64,000 nucleotides of DNA from Limnobacter alexandrii (GTDB lineage Bacteria > Pseudomonadota > Gammaproteobacteria > Burkholderiales > Burkholderiaceae_B), in NCBI RefSeq assembly GCF_005871185.1, contig NZ_SWKN01000006.1:310001-374000 (forward strand), read 5' to 3'. The notes under the pieces are model-generated. The model did not search any database and was not told the origin of the DNA. It was given only the letters and a program-made list of their open reading frames with translations. The position numbers and the translations under genes were made by a program. Of this stretch, positions 46,479 to 55,278 are shown one piece after another (within the stretch, counting starts at the first letter, position 1; every line of letters starts with the position of its first letter).

Positions 46479-47066
46479 ATGGGCTTGCTGATGATGGTCG
46501 CTGGACTGGCGCTTTTTTTGGGTATGCACGCGACGCGAATTCCAGACGACCAACGCCGGTCGGGGATGATCGCGAGGCTTGGCAAAGGCAAGTATCGGGG
46601 CATTTACACAGCGGTTTCAATTGTGGGTTTGGTGCTGATTGTGTACGGCTACGGCCAGGCCAGGCTTGACCCGGTTTTTGTGTGGAATCCACCTGCGGCG
46701 ATGCGCCACATTGCAGCGCTTCTCATGCTGGTTTCTTTCATCATGTTGGCGGCCTGTTATGTGCCCACCAACCACATCAAGGCCAAGTTACAACACCCGA
46801 TGACTTTGTCGGTGAAAGTATGGGCGCTGGCACATTTGATCGCCAACGGCACATTGGCCGACATCATTTTGTTCGGATCGTTTTTGGTGTGGGCTGTGCT
46901 GCTGTTTAAAACAGCACGCCGTCGGGCCATTCCGATGGGCTTTGCAGGCGATGGCCCCACCAAGGTGGGGACACTGATGACTGTGGTAGTGGGCGCGCTG
47001 GCCTGGCTGGTTGTCGCAGCCTGGCTGCACGTTCACTTGATCGGAATCAGCCCGTTTAGCCGGTAA
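46479..47066 (+). CDS. NnrU family membrane protein
   Basis: 195-residue multi-pass protein matching NnrU (PF07298): GLALFLGMHATRIPDDQRR at the start, WNPPAAMRHIAALLMLVSFI, and PMTLSVKVWALAHLIANGTLADIILFG with conserved His. Five or six hydrophobic segments. NnrU was named from nitrite/nitric oxide clusters, but no denitrification genes are here; relatives act in carotenoid or heme-like isomerisation (Z-ISO). AAGGAG is seven bases upstream. Confidence 0.9.
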   Translation: MGLLMMVAGLALFLGMHATRIPDDQRRSGMIARLGKGKYRGIYTAVSIVGLVLIVYGYGQARLDPVFVWNPPAAMRHIAALLMLVSFIMLAACYVPTNHIKAKLQHPMTLSVKVWALAHLIANGTLADIILFGSFLVWAVLLFKTARRRAIPMGFAGDGPTKVGTLMTVVVGALAWLVVAAWLHVHLIGISPFSR

Positions 47067-47070
47067 CTTT

Positions 47071-48345
47071 TTACAGATACCAGAAACACAGTGCGGCCAC
47101 CGCCGTGGGCCCCAAAGCCCCGGCGAGCAAACCACCTGCTGACACTGCTTCGCCGGGAAACTGGCGCTTGAGCAGCGACAAGCCGGCGGGGTTGGGTGCA
47201 TTGGCAATCACGGTGAGACCACCGCCCGCCACCGCACCAGCCACCAAGGCGTAGCGGAAACTTTCTGAAGTGCCTTCAATCAGCGAACCCAGATAAGTGA
47301 GCGCAGCGTTGTCAGTAATGGCGGTCAACGCCATGGCAGCCACGAACAATACACCGTCATCGAGATCACTTACTGCCGGTTGCAACCACCACTGCTGCAT
47401 GCCACCGAGTACCACCAGGCCAGCCAGGAAGAACGCCACCAGAAGACCTTCTTTCAACAATAGGCGAGACTGGAAGGTGTTGTAAGCCGCAGTAAAACCC
47501 AGGAAAAACAGGAAAATGCCCAAGAACACTGCGGGATGATGTGCAAACAACACCACAGCACCCAGAAAGGCCAGGTGAATTACCATGGCCCACCAGGGCA
47601 CTGGTGCCAAAGGCTGGCCGTCTTCACCCAAAGCCTCGGGTGTTTTAACTTCAGCGCCCAAATGCTTGGCTGCAAAGAAAATAAACACGGTTGCATTGAT
47701 GAAGACACCAATTGCCGCTTTCCAGCCAAAGTTGACCATCATGAAGGGGGTGTCCCAACCCCAGGTGCCAGCCACCATCAGCACGGGTGGTGCCGCAAAC
47801 GAGGTGAGCACGCCGCCGATGGAAATATTCACGAACAACACGCCCAAGCCCCAATAGCGGATCAAATTGGGCACAGCTTTGGAAAACAGCACATCACGTA
47901 GAAGAAGCGCAGCCAAGGTCATGGCAGCAGGCTCGGTAATAAAGCTGCCAAGCAGGGGCACCATGAACAGGCCCAGCCAGGTGAAAGCCACACCTTTGTT
48001 CACCGGCATGAGTTTCGCCAAGCCTTCCACCAGCAGCCGGGAAGCATCCAGCACAGGGCGGCTGGCCGCAACCACCATGATCACAAACACGAACAAGGGT
48101 TCGGTGTAATGCCGTGTGTCGACATATTCAACCGCTGAATCCAGATTGACTGAAAAGGCCATGGCGATGACCAAAAACAGAGCCCAAATGCCAAACACGG
48201 CTTCGACTTCACCCAGCAGGTGAAACAAACCGCTGTGGTGTTTGCTGTGGTGAGCCAGGCGTTCAAAGTAGCTGGCTGAAAAAGTGTGAATAAGCGCGCC
48301 GGCAAAGAGAAAGGCGGCAATCCATTGAATGGTTGTTGCTGTCAT
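47071..48345 (-). CDS. Putative Na+/H+ antiporter family protein
   Basis: 424 residues with ten or more hydrophobic segments, resembling PF07399 antiporters: SASYFERLAHHSKHHSGLFHLLGEVEAVFG, PLLGSFITEPAAMTLAALLL, GGVLTSFAAPPVLMVAGTW and ITDNAALTYLGSL. ATG 48345 is preferred over the open frame to 48423, which adds a polar leader. The gene converges with nnrU at a 4-base gap, and its start faces away from the TonB receptor gene, leaving about 200 bases of regulatory DNA. Confidence 0.88.
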   Translation of the reverse strand: MTATTIQWIAAFLFAGALIHTFSASYFERLAHHSKHHSGLFHLLGEVEAVFGIWALFLVIAMAFSVNLDSAVEYVDTRHYTEPLFVFVIMVVAASRPVLDASRLLVEGLAKLMPVNKGVAFTWLGLFMVPLLGSFITEPAAMTLAALLLRDVLFSKAVPNLIRYWGLGVLFVNISIGGVLTSFAAPPVLMVAGTWGWDTPFMMVNFGWKAAIGVFINATVFIFFAAKHLGAEVKTPEALGEDGQPLAPVPWWAMVIHLAFLGAVVLFAHHPAVFLGIFLFFLGFTAAYNTFQSRLLLKEGLLVAFFLAGLVVLGGMQQWWLQPAVSDLDDGVLFVAAMALTAITDNAALTYLGSLIEGTSESFRYALVAGAVAGGGLTVIANAPNPAGLSLLKRQFPGEAVSAGGLLAGALGPTAVAALCFWYL

Positions 48346-48440
48346 GTCGGTGGTCTTTTTGTAAGTTGGAAAGGATACTGCCCCGGCTTGTTTTGCATTC
48401 GGGATCAGTTGGCTTAATAGCAAGAGCCTATCACACCCTT

Positions 48441-48479
48441 AAAGTTCCCCGAATTACGAATATTTCGGGAAAAGTTCCC
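48441..48479 (+). promoter_or_regulatory. Direct and inverted repeat cluster upstream of TonB receptor
   Basis: AAAGTTCCC occurs at 48441-48449 and 48471-48479, exactly 30 bases apart (three helical turns). Between them CCCGAA (48448-48453) and TTCGGG (48464-48469) form a dyad, and GGGAA-AAG-TTCCC overlaps the second direct repeat. It lies about 70 bases before the receptor start, a good place for a repressor or activator site. Confidence 0.5.
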
Positions 48480-48545
48480 TAGGCGCAGCGCGCCCTGCTT
48501 CCTACACTTTCCGTACAACATCAAAACAATGGCAAGAGGAAGGAC

Positions 48546-50729
48546 ATGAAAGCATTTCAATTAAGCACAGTGGCCTGTGCAGTGTTAATGGCCTTGGGGC
48601 ACAGTGCCCAGGCTTACGCGCAGCAAGGCAATGCCTTACCTGGCGTCGAAGTGTCGGGCAACAGTATTTTGCCTTCCAACATTGAGAATTTGCCCGGTTC
48701 GTCGAATGTGCTGACTCAGGAGGACCTGGACAGGCGCGAGCCCTTCTCCATTCTGGAGTTGGTTCGCGAGGTACCCGGTTTGCATGTGGTGTCTGAAGAT
48801 GCGGCAGGCACCCACCTGAATATTGGCTTGCGTGGCCTGAACCCGCGGCGCAGCTCGCGAACACTGCTGCTGGAAGACGGTGCACCCACCGTATTTTTTG
48901 CACCTTATGGCGATCCCTCTGCACACTACTCCACACCCCTTGAACGGCTTGAAAGGGTGGAGGTATTGAAAGGATCTGGGCAAATTTTGTATGGCCCGCA
49001 AACGCTGGGCGGGATGATCAATTTCGTGACCAAACCCGTACCACGAGACGGATTTGCAGGATCGGCAAAATTGTCGGTGGGCAACGAAGGTTATCGCGGC
49101 GCGCATTTGAACCTAGGCACAGGTTCGGAACAGGGCGGCATCATGATTGATTTGCTCAAACGCAAAGGCGACGGCATTCGCGCGCAACATGAGTTTGATG
49201 TGCAGGATGTGACCATCAAAGGCCAGTTGAACATCAACAGCGCACACACCCTGACCGCGAAGTACACCCGTTTTGAAGAAGATTCCCTGTTCAGTGAAAC
49301 CGGGCTTACGGCGCAGGAATATTTGCGCGACCCCTACTCGGTGCCTGGCACCGAGGGCGAACGCTATGTGATGGACCGTGACACCATTCAATTGATTCAT
49401 GGCTGGCAACTGGGTGAACGCGCCCGCCTGACCACGCAGGTTTACCACACCAAAACAGACAGAACTTCCTTGCGCTCGCGCGAATTTGAGTCGGCCTTTG
49501 ACCCGATGGACCCAAGCACGATTGGCTTGGGTGAACTGGAAACCGAATTTGCAACACGACCCCGACAATACGATGTATTTGGCATTGAACCGAAGCTTGA
49601 ATTCACCCATTCTGCGTTTGGTGTGCCCAGCGAAACCATCATCGGCATGCGCTACCACACGGAGGACATTGACCGAAAGAAATTTGAATTCGACAACTTC
49701 GCAGACACCACGCCTGAGGCTGACGAGCGTCTGCTGGCCGATGTGGAGGCGACTGCGTTTTTTGCGCAAAACACCTTCTTGATCGGGGACTGGACACTGA
49801 CACCCGGCATTCGGGTTGAGCAGATTGATCAAACCAAAACACTGTTCTCCGGTGTGGCGGGTACCGCCAACTTCCAGCAAGAGGACATGCTGAACACCAA
49901 AGAAACCGAGACTTTGCCTGGTATTGGTTTTACCTGGAACGGATTGGACAACACCACGGTGTTTGGTGGTGTACACCGCGGCTTTGCCCCACCACGCCCC
50001 GACCGGGATATTGAAAACGACATGCTTCAGCGGGTAACACCGGAGCTGGCCACCGTGACGGAATTGGGTATTCGAGGCAATGTGCGTGCAGGCTCCTATG
50101 AAGCAACATTCTTCAATTTGGACATTGAAGACATTGTGGTGAATTCAGGCGGCTTTTTCCGAAACGAAGGCGAGGCACAACACACAGGCTTTGAGTTGGC
50201 CGGGCGTTTCAACTTGGGTGAATTGTTCAGTGAAAAAGCCAACCCATTCTTTGTCAGCATGGCCTACACCAACCTGTTCACGGCTGAATTTAAAAACTCG
50301 GGCGTGGTGGGCGGTGAAGGCGAAGATGGATACGGCACTTACCAGGCCGGCAACCGTTTGCCCTATGCCCCCAAGCACACGCTGGCTTTGAACTTGTCGT
50401 ATGAAACCGAGCAATGGAATGCCAGAGTGGGTGCAACACATGTGAGCAAGCAGTTTGCCAACACAGAAAACTTTGGTGGCACTGAGCCGCTGGGCTTTTG
50501 TCCAAATGGGGAAGACCCAGCAAATGACCTGTTCTGTGGCCTGTTCGGAGAAATCGAAGCGGTGACCTTGCTGAATGCATCAATCAGCTTTGCACCGGCT
50601 GGCAGCAACATCAGCTACTTCCTGAATGCAGAGAATCTGACCGACAAGCAGTACATTGCTGCGCGCACCAACGGGATTCACCCAGGCCGGCAGCGGCAGG
50701 TGGTGGCGGGGATTAATGTGAAGTTTTGA
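48546..50729 (+). CDS. TonB-dependent receptor, FecA-like
   Basis: 727-residue outer-membrane receptor. Signal peptide cleaved after SAQAYA, a plug domain (NVLTQEDLDRREPFSILELV, LNIGLRGLNPRRSSRTLLLEDG, GSGQILYGPQTLGGMINFVT) and a beta barrel ending in the aromatic C-terminus VVAGINVKF. The plug resembles FecA-type siderophore/metal receptors. There is no N-terminal signalling extension, so it is not a FecI/FecR-coupled transducer. AGGAAGG precedes the ATG. The substrate is unknown; regulators and the second receptor nearby suggest metal supply. Confidence 0.93.
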   Translation: MKAFQLSTVACAVLMALGHSAQAYAQQGNALPGVEVSGNSILPSNIENLPGSSNVLTQEDLDRREPFSILELVREVPGLHVVSEDAAGTHLNIGLRGLNPRRSSRTLLLEDGAPTVFFAPYGDPSAHYSTPLERLERVEVLKGSGQILYGPQTLGGMINFVTKPVPRDGFAGSAKLSVGNEGYRGAHLNLGTGSEQGGIMIDLLKRKGDGIRAQHEFDVQDVTIKGQLNINSAHTLTAKYTRFEEDSLFSETGLTAQEYLRDPYSVPGTEGERYVMDRDTIQLIHGWQLGERARLTTQVYHTKTDRTSLRSREFESAFDPMDPSTIGLGELETEFATRPRQYDVFGIEPKLEFTHSAFGVPSETIIGMRYHTEDIDRKKFEFDNFADTTPEADERLLADVEATAFFAQNTFLIGDWTLTPGIRVEQIDQTKTLFSGVAGTANFQQEDMLNTKETETLPGIGFTWNGLDNTTVFGGVHRGFAPPRPDRDIENDMLQRVTPELATVTELGIRGNVRAGSYEATFFNLDIEDIVVNSGGFFRNEGEAQHTGFELAGRFNLGELFSEKANPFFVSMAYTNLFTAEFKNSGVVGGEGEDGYGTYQAGNRLPYAPKHTLALNLSYETEQWNARVGATHVSKQFANTENFGGTEPLGFCPNGEDPANDLFCGLFGEIEAVTLLNASISFAPAGSNISYFLNAENLTDKQYIAARTNGIHPGRQRQVVAGINVKF

Positions 50730-50762
50730 TACTGCAACATTTTTGCTCAACACACTCAGGTC

Positions 50763-50934
50763 GCAATGCCCTCGCAGCGCCGATCAAGAAAACCTGCCCT
50801 TGGTGTTGAATTTACCGTCCGTTCGGCAAGGCCGAAAGCGCAGCCCGCCCGCTGTTTAGCGGGTGCGCTTAGGGCGGTTAATCAATAACAAGGGGGCATT
50901 CAGGTTTTCTGGCGCGAGAGGGTATGCACCTGAG
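50763..50934 (-). repeat. 172-bp inverted repeat, left arm (module A only)
   Basis: 172 bases that match 55082-55253 in reverse complement with one mismatch (TTGAATTTACC here, TTGAATTCACC there). It contains module A (50788-50909) bounded by GAAAACCTG and CAGGTTTTC, with hairpin arms CCCGC...GCGGG and TCGGC...GCCGA. It sits between the stop of the first TonB receptor and the end of the response regulator gene. Confidence 0.92.
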
Positions 50935-50975
50935 CGTGTTGAGCGAGCAAGTTAGTGATTGCAGCAGCACCAGTG

Positions 50976-51518
50976 TTATCGCCCCACTGGCCGCTTCGCC
51001 AGCTTGCGCTGCAAAGTGCGCCTGTGCATGTTCAACGCTCTTGCGGTGGCCGACACATTGCCATCGTGTTCATTCAGCACGCGTTGAATGTGCTCCCATT
51101 CAAGGCGAGAAACCGACATCGGTTGAAAATCAGAGACATCTTCTTCAGCCGAAGCAATGCCGGTCGCATCATCATCCAGGGTACGCAACACCGCAGCGCT
51201 GTCTGCTGGCTTGGCCAAATAGTTGTCGGCCCCCAGCTTGATAGCCTGCACGGTGGTGGCAATGCTGGCATAGCCAGTCAGTATCAGAATAGTCGCATTG
51301 GGCTGCAAAGCCCGAAGCTGCGTAATCAGCTGCAAGCCCGATTGTTCACCCAGATTCAAATCAAGCGTGATGTCGGTGAATTGCTGTTGCCCGGCAATAA
51401 GCAGGGCCTGCTCTTTGTTCAAGGCCACACTGGCTTGAAAGCCTTTGCGTTCAAACGACAAAGCAAGGGTACTGGCAAACACTTCGTCGTCATCAACAAT
51501 CAGGATTGAACGCATCAT
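50976..51518 (-). CDS. RegA/ActR/PrrA-type response regulator
   Basis: 180 residues. Receiver domain: acidic pocket DDD (9-11), phosphoacceptor Asp53 (TLDLNLG), Lys103 (LAKPAD). C-terminal Fis-type HTH NVSATARALNMHRRTLQRKL, the highly conserved RegA/PrrA/ActR/RoxR recognition helix. These proteins switch respiration, redox and carbon genes with RegB-type kinases. The start ATG 51518 overlaps the kinase stop as ATGA. Its expected binding site, GCGAC-type dyads, occurs nearby at 52896 and 56809. Confidence 0.93.
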   Translation of the reverse strand: MMRSILIVDDDEVFASTLALSFERKGFQASVALNKEQALLIAGQQQFTDITLDLNLGEQSGLQLITQLRALQPNATILILTGYASIATTVQAIKLGADNYLAKPADSAAVLRTLDDDATGIASAEEDVSDFQPMSVSRLEWEHIQRVLNEHDGNVSATARALNMHRRTLQRKLAKRPVGR

Positions 51519-52834
51519 TGCGGCAGCACCGGCAAACTTAAACTGGCGCAAACACCGGGGTGCAGGTTGCGAAGGCTGAGTTTTCCACCCTCACGCTCAA
51601 GCAGGTTGGACAGCAGAAAAAGGCCCATGCCTTGACCGTTGGCCTGAAACAGTTGCTGCCCAATTTTGGGCAATAACTCGACATCGATGCCGTCGCCTGC
51701 ATCATTCACAAACAAGGTCAGGCTTTCATGATCGCATTGCATGCCCACCTGAAGCGGCTGATTCACCGAGGCACGCTGCTGGCTTTGTGCAGCATTGTCC
51801 AACAGGGTAATCAAACCCAACTCAAGCAATTCTTTGCGCACTTTGAACTCGCCTGCAATTGAGGCAATACTGGGCATCAGCCGCACTTCATGCTGAGGGT
51901 TTCGGGTTCGCCAAAGGCCAAGCGTGTTGTGCAGCCATTCGCTTGGTTTGATCATTTGTGCATCGGCATTGTGGCGCGGGTTGACTTCAATTTGAGCACG
52001 CAGTTGGCCCAGCGTGTCTGTGATGGATTGAACCTGGGCACTCAAAATACTCATTTCCCGTGCCTGCGCCTGCATGGCGGGGTCGTTTTTCCAGTCTGAA
52101 ACAATGGTGGCAATGGTGGACACTGGCGTGCCCAGCTGGTGCGCAATTGAAGCGGCCTGATTGCCCAGCGCCGCCAAACGGGACTCACTCGCCAACCGTT
52201 GTTGTGCGCGCCCCAGCGCTTGGTCGCGGTTGCGGATCGATGAACTCAAACGCGCCACAAAACCCACCAGAATCAACACGCTGACCAGAAAATTCAGCCA
52301 CATGCCCACGAGGTGAAAGTGAACACCATCATCGGGATTGGCCAACACCAGGGGTATGTAATTGCCCATCAACACCGTGTAGGCCACCACACTGAACAAG
52401 GCGAGAACTGCAACTTGTGCCCAAGGCAACAAAGCTGCAGCCAGTCCAAGAAGGGGCAGGTACAAAGACACAAAAGGATTGGTGACGCCACCTGTGAAAT
52501 AAAGTACGAAGCTGAAAGCAGCGAGGTCAGCAAACAACTGGGCGGCCACTTCAAAACTGCCCACAGTGTTGCCCTGCCGCAGGCGAACAAAAGTGATGGC
52601 ATTGAGTAAAACCAGTGCGCCCAGAATAACAGCCAATACAGACCAGGGAAGGCTGACCTTCAGCAACAAACCCACCACCGCCAACAACAAGACCTGAGCG
52701 GCCAGCGCAAGCGTGCGCATCCACATCACAGTCACCATTTGCTGGCGGCGTACAGACAGATCACTTTGGTCCATCAGCCCTTCGGTCCAAAGGTGCATGA
52801 AGGGGCGGTGTTCAGGAAGGGGGCTTGTTCTCAT
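51515..52834 (-). CDS. RegB/PrrB-type redox sensor histidine kinase
   Basis: About 439 residues, six hydrophobic segments then a kinase core. The loop GGVTNPF (115-121) is the quinone-sensing GGXXNPF motif of RegB. The H-box is AHQLGTP (His232); RegB normally has AHELGTP, so the residue after His is Gln instead of Glu. The ATP-binding part has DNAAQS (N-box), DAGDGID and GMGLFLLSNLLER. No redox cysteine beside the H-box is evident. A GTG at 52840 and internal ATGs (52798, 52774) are alternative starts. It diverges from the second TonB receptor. Confidence 0.93.
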   Translation of the reverse strand: MRTSPLPEHRPFMHLWTEGLMDQSDLSVRRQQMVTVMWMRTLALAAQVLLLAVVGLLLKVSLPWSVLAVILGALVLLNAITFVRLRQGNTVGSFEVAAQLFADLAAFSFVLYFTGGVTNPFVSLYLPLLGLAAALLPWAQVAVLALFSVVAYTVLMGNYIPLVLANPDDGVHFHLVGMWLNFLVSVLILVGFVARLSSSIRNRDQALGRAQQRLASESRLAALGNQAASIAHQLGTPVSTIATIVSDWKNDPAMQAQAREMSILSAQVQSITDTLGQLRAQIEVNPRHNADAQMIKPSEWLHNTLGLWRTRNPQHEVRLMPSIASIAGEFKVRKELLELGLITLLDNAAQSQQRASVNQPLQVGMQCDHESLTLFVNDAGDGIDVELLPKIGQQLFQANGQGMGLFLLSNLLEREGGKLSLRNLHPGVCASLSLPVLPQ

Positions 52835-52895
52835 CCCCACATTCTAAGTGGCTTCGGGATTGCTTGCCTTGAAATTGTTGTGGCCGCATTGTGGC

Positions 52896-52912
52896 TGCGA
52901 CAATATGCCGCA
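52896..52912. promoter_or_regulatory. RegA-like dyad between kinase and TonB receptor genes
   Basis: TGCGACAATATGCCGCA is a near-perfect 17-base palindrome with half-sites TGCGACA and TGCCGCA, matching the GCGRC...GYCGC pattern known for RegA/PrrA-type regulators. It lies about 60 bases from both divergent start codons. The same 17-base design recurs at 56809-56825. Confidence 0.6.
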
Positions 52913-52973
52913 TTTTCGCAAGTTTGGGCATGGCGTATAAACCGGGTTGAACTACCTTGTCCGGAAATACCCA

Positions 52974-55034
52974 ATGCACACCAACCCTCCCTTCAAGCTG
53001 CGAGCCCTTTCATCGGGCGTGCTGCTGACCCTTGGCTTTCTTACCCAGTCGGCATTTGCAAACCCGGCCTTGGATACCGTTGAAATTCAGGCCCAGCGCG
53101 AGGCACTGAGCGCAGCCAGTGTTCGGGTGGCCGAAGAAAAATTAAGTCAAACGCCAGGCGGCACTGCAGTGGTGAACGCAGAAAGTTTTGAAGCAGGCAA
53201 GGCAGTCACCATCAAAGACATGCTGGACTTTACGCCCGGCGTGTTTGCGCAAAGCCGCGTAAATGAAGAAGCACGGCTCAGCATTCGAGGCTCGGGCTTG
53301 TCGCGCACTTTCCACATGCGCGGCATTCGCCTGCTGCAAGACGGCATACCGATCAATCTGGCAGATGGGGGCTCTGATTTTCAGGACATCGACCCCCTGG
53401 CCTTGCAACACGTTGAAGTGTACAAAGGGGCCAATGCCTTGCAATACGGCGCAGCCAGCCTGGGCGGTGCGATCAATTTCGTCACACCCACGGGCTACAC
53501 CACGCCCAACAGTGTGTTGCGTCTGGATGCTGGCAGCCACGAGTTCGCACGGGCGCAATTCAAAACCGGCGATGTCGTCGGCAATTGGGATTATTTTGCC
53601 TCGCTGTCGCAATTGCGCTCCGATGGATTTCGGCAATTCAGTGGGCAGAAAAACACCCGCCTGAATGCCAATGCTGGATTAAAAATTTCGCCACAACTTG
53701 AAACCCGGTTCTATGTCATACACGGTGACATGAACCAAGAGTTGCCCGGGAACCTGAGCAAATCGCAACTTCAAACCGACCCCACGCAGGCCAATGCTGC
53801 ATCTGCTGGCACCAACTCACAACGTGATTTCCTGATTACACGGGTGGCGAACAAAACCACCTGGATTTCGCCAGCGGGGGTGGAATACAACGCGGGTGTG
53901 TATGCGGTGGACAAAAACCTGTACCACCCACTGAGCTTTGGTTTGATTGACCAGCAAACACGTGATGTGGGCACCTTTGGAAACCGCAATGCCCAGGGCG
54001 AAATGTGGGGCCTGCGGCATGACACCACGCTGGGTTATAACCTGGTGCATGGCGTGACTGAAGCACGCATATTCAACCATGTGCGTGGTGATCGAATCAG
54101 CCTGAGAAGCCATGAAGATCAGAAAGCGCACAACATGGAACTGTATGGCGAAAGTCGCTTGCATGTCACCGACCGCTTGCAGTGGATCAATGGCTTGCAA
54201 TGGACCCACGCCAAACGCACCGCGGACGATCAGTTTCTCAGCGATGGCGATGCAAGCTACCAGCGCCGCTACGCACAGTTCAGCCCTAAAACTGGTTTGC
54301 TTTGGCAGGCCAGCGAGGCGGTGCAGGTGTACGGCAATTTAAGCCGTGCGTTTGAGCCGCCCACATTCTCTGAGACCAGCCCAACGCGTGCACTTGAGGC
54401 CCAGGAATCGACCACCTTTGAACTGGGCACTCGGGGTGTTGCCGGAGAAATTCGCTGGGACATCAGCGCTTATTACAGCCAGTTGAACCATGAGTTTGTC
54501 AGCTACCAACTCAACCCGCTGGTGCCTGGCTTGAGCGCCATTCTGAATGCCGACGACACAACACACCAAGGCGTTGAAATTGGCATCGCCGGGCCTTTTG
54601 CGCGTGATTTGCTCAAGGCTGGCGACACCTTGAACTGGCAACTGGCATACACCTTTGGCCGATTCCGTTTTGACAATGACCGCGCGTATGGCAACGCCGC
54701 GATTCCCGGCATTCCCGAACACTATGTGCGGGCCAAACTGGACTACGCCAACACCTTGGGCTGGACCCTGTCGCCCAATATTGAATACGTACCGCAAGGC
54801 TACTTTGTGGATTTGGCGAACACGCTTTCCACTGACCCTTACCTGTTGCTGGGCTTAAATGCCAGTTACAGGTTCAGCGACACACTGCGTGTGTTTGTGG
54901 ATGCCCGCAATTTGACCGACAAGGTGTATGCCGCCACCACGGGGGTGATAGTGAATGCGAATGGGGCAGACTCGGCTCAGTTTGCGCCAGGCGAAGGCAG
55001 AAGCGTTTATGCGGGTGTTGAGGTGAAGTGGTGA
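52974..55034 (+). CDS. TonB-dependent receptor, FecA-like (second)
   Basis: 686-residue outer-membrane receptor. The signal peptide leads to a cleavage site near SAFA; the plug has DMLDFTPGVFAQSRVNEEA, RLSIRGSGLSRTFHMRGIRL and GANALQYGAASLGGAINFVT, and the barrel ends ...GRSVYAGVEVKW. Only distant similarity to the first receptor. ATG 52974 follows GGAAATACCC; an earlier in-frame start exists at 52947. It is divergent from the RegB-like kinase and downstream of the RegA-like dyad, and is followed by the right arm of the 172-bp repeat. Confidence 0.93.
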   Translation: MHTNPPFKLRALSSGVLLTLGFLTQSAFANPALDTVEIQAQREALSAASVRVAEEKLSQTPGGTAVVNAESFEAGKAVTIKDMLDFTPGVFAQSRVNEEARLSIRGSGLSRTFHMRGIRLLQDGIPINLADGGSDFQDIDPLALQHVEVYKGANALQYGAASLGGAINFVTPTGYTTPNSVLRLDAGSHEFARAQFKTGDVVGNWDYFASLSQLRSDGFRQFSGQKNTRLNANAGLKISPQLETRFYVIHGDMNQELPGNLSKSQLQTDPTQANAASAGTNSQRDFLITRVANKTTWISPAGVEYNAGVYAVDKNLYHPLSFGLIDQQTRDVGTFGNRNAQGEMWGLRHDTTLGYNLVHGVTEARIFNHVRGDRISLRSHEDQKAHNMELYGESRLHVTDRLQWINGLQWTHAKRTADDQFLSDGDASYQRRYAQFSPKTGLLWQASEAVQVYGNLSRAFEPPTFSETSPTRALEAQESTTFELGTRGVAGEIRWDISAYYSQLNHEFVSYQLNPLVPGLSAILNADDTTHQGVEIGIAGPFARDLLKAGDTLNWQLAYTFGRFRFDNDRAYGNAAIPGIPEHYVRAKLDYANTLGWTLSPNIEYVPQGYFVDLANTLSTDPYLLLGLNASYRFSDTLRVFVDARNLTDKVYAATTGVIVNANGADSAQFAPGEGRSVYAGVEVKW

Positions 55035-55081
55035 GGTTGGGATTCAATGTGTGCAAAGTGACCGACAGCTTGCGTCGCTGA

Positions 55082-55253
55082 CTCAGGTGCATACCCTCTC
55101 GCGCCAGAAAACCTGAATGCCCCCTTGTTATTGATTAACCGCCCTAAGCGCACCCGCTAAACAGCGGGCGGGCTGCGCTTTCGGCCTTGCCGAACGGACG
55201 GTGAATTCAACACCAAGGGCAGGTTTTCTTGATCGGCGCTGCGAGGGCATTGC
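55082..55253 (+). repeat. 172-bp inverted repeat, right arm (module A only)
   Basis: Mirror of 50763-50934 with one mismatch. Module A lies at 55107-55228. Together the two arms enclose 4.1 kb: response regulator, kinase and second TonB receptor. The arm sits between the converging receptor and PepSY genes, in a 244-base gap without other features. Confidence 0.92.
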
Positions 55254-55278
55254 AACCTGAATCCGCGGAGCAATTGAG

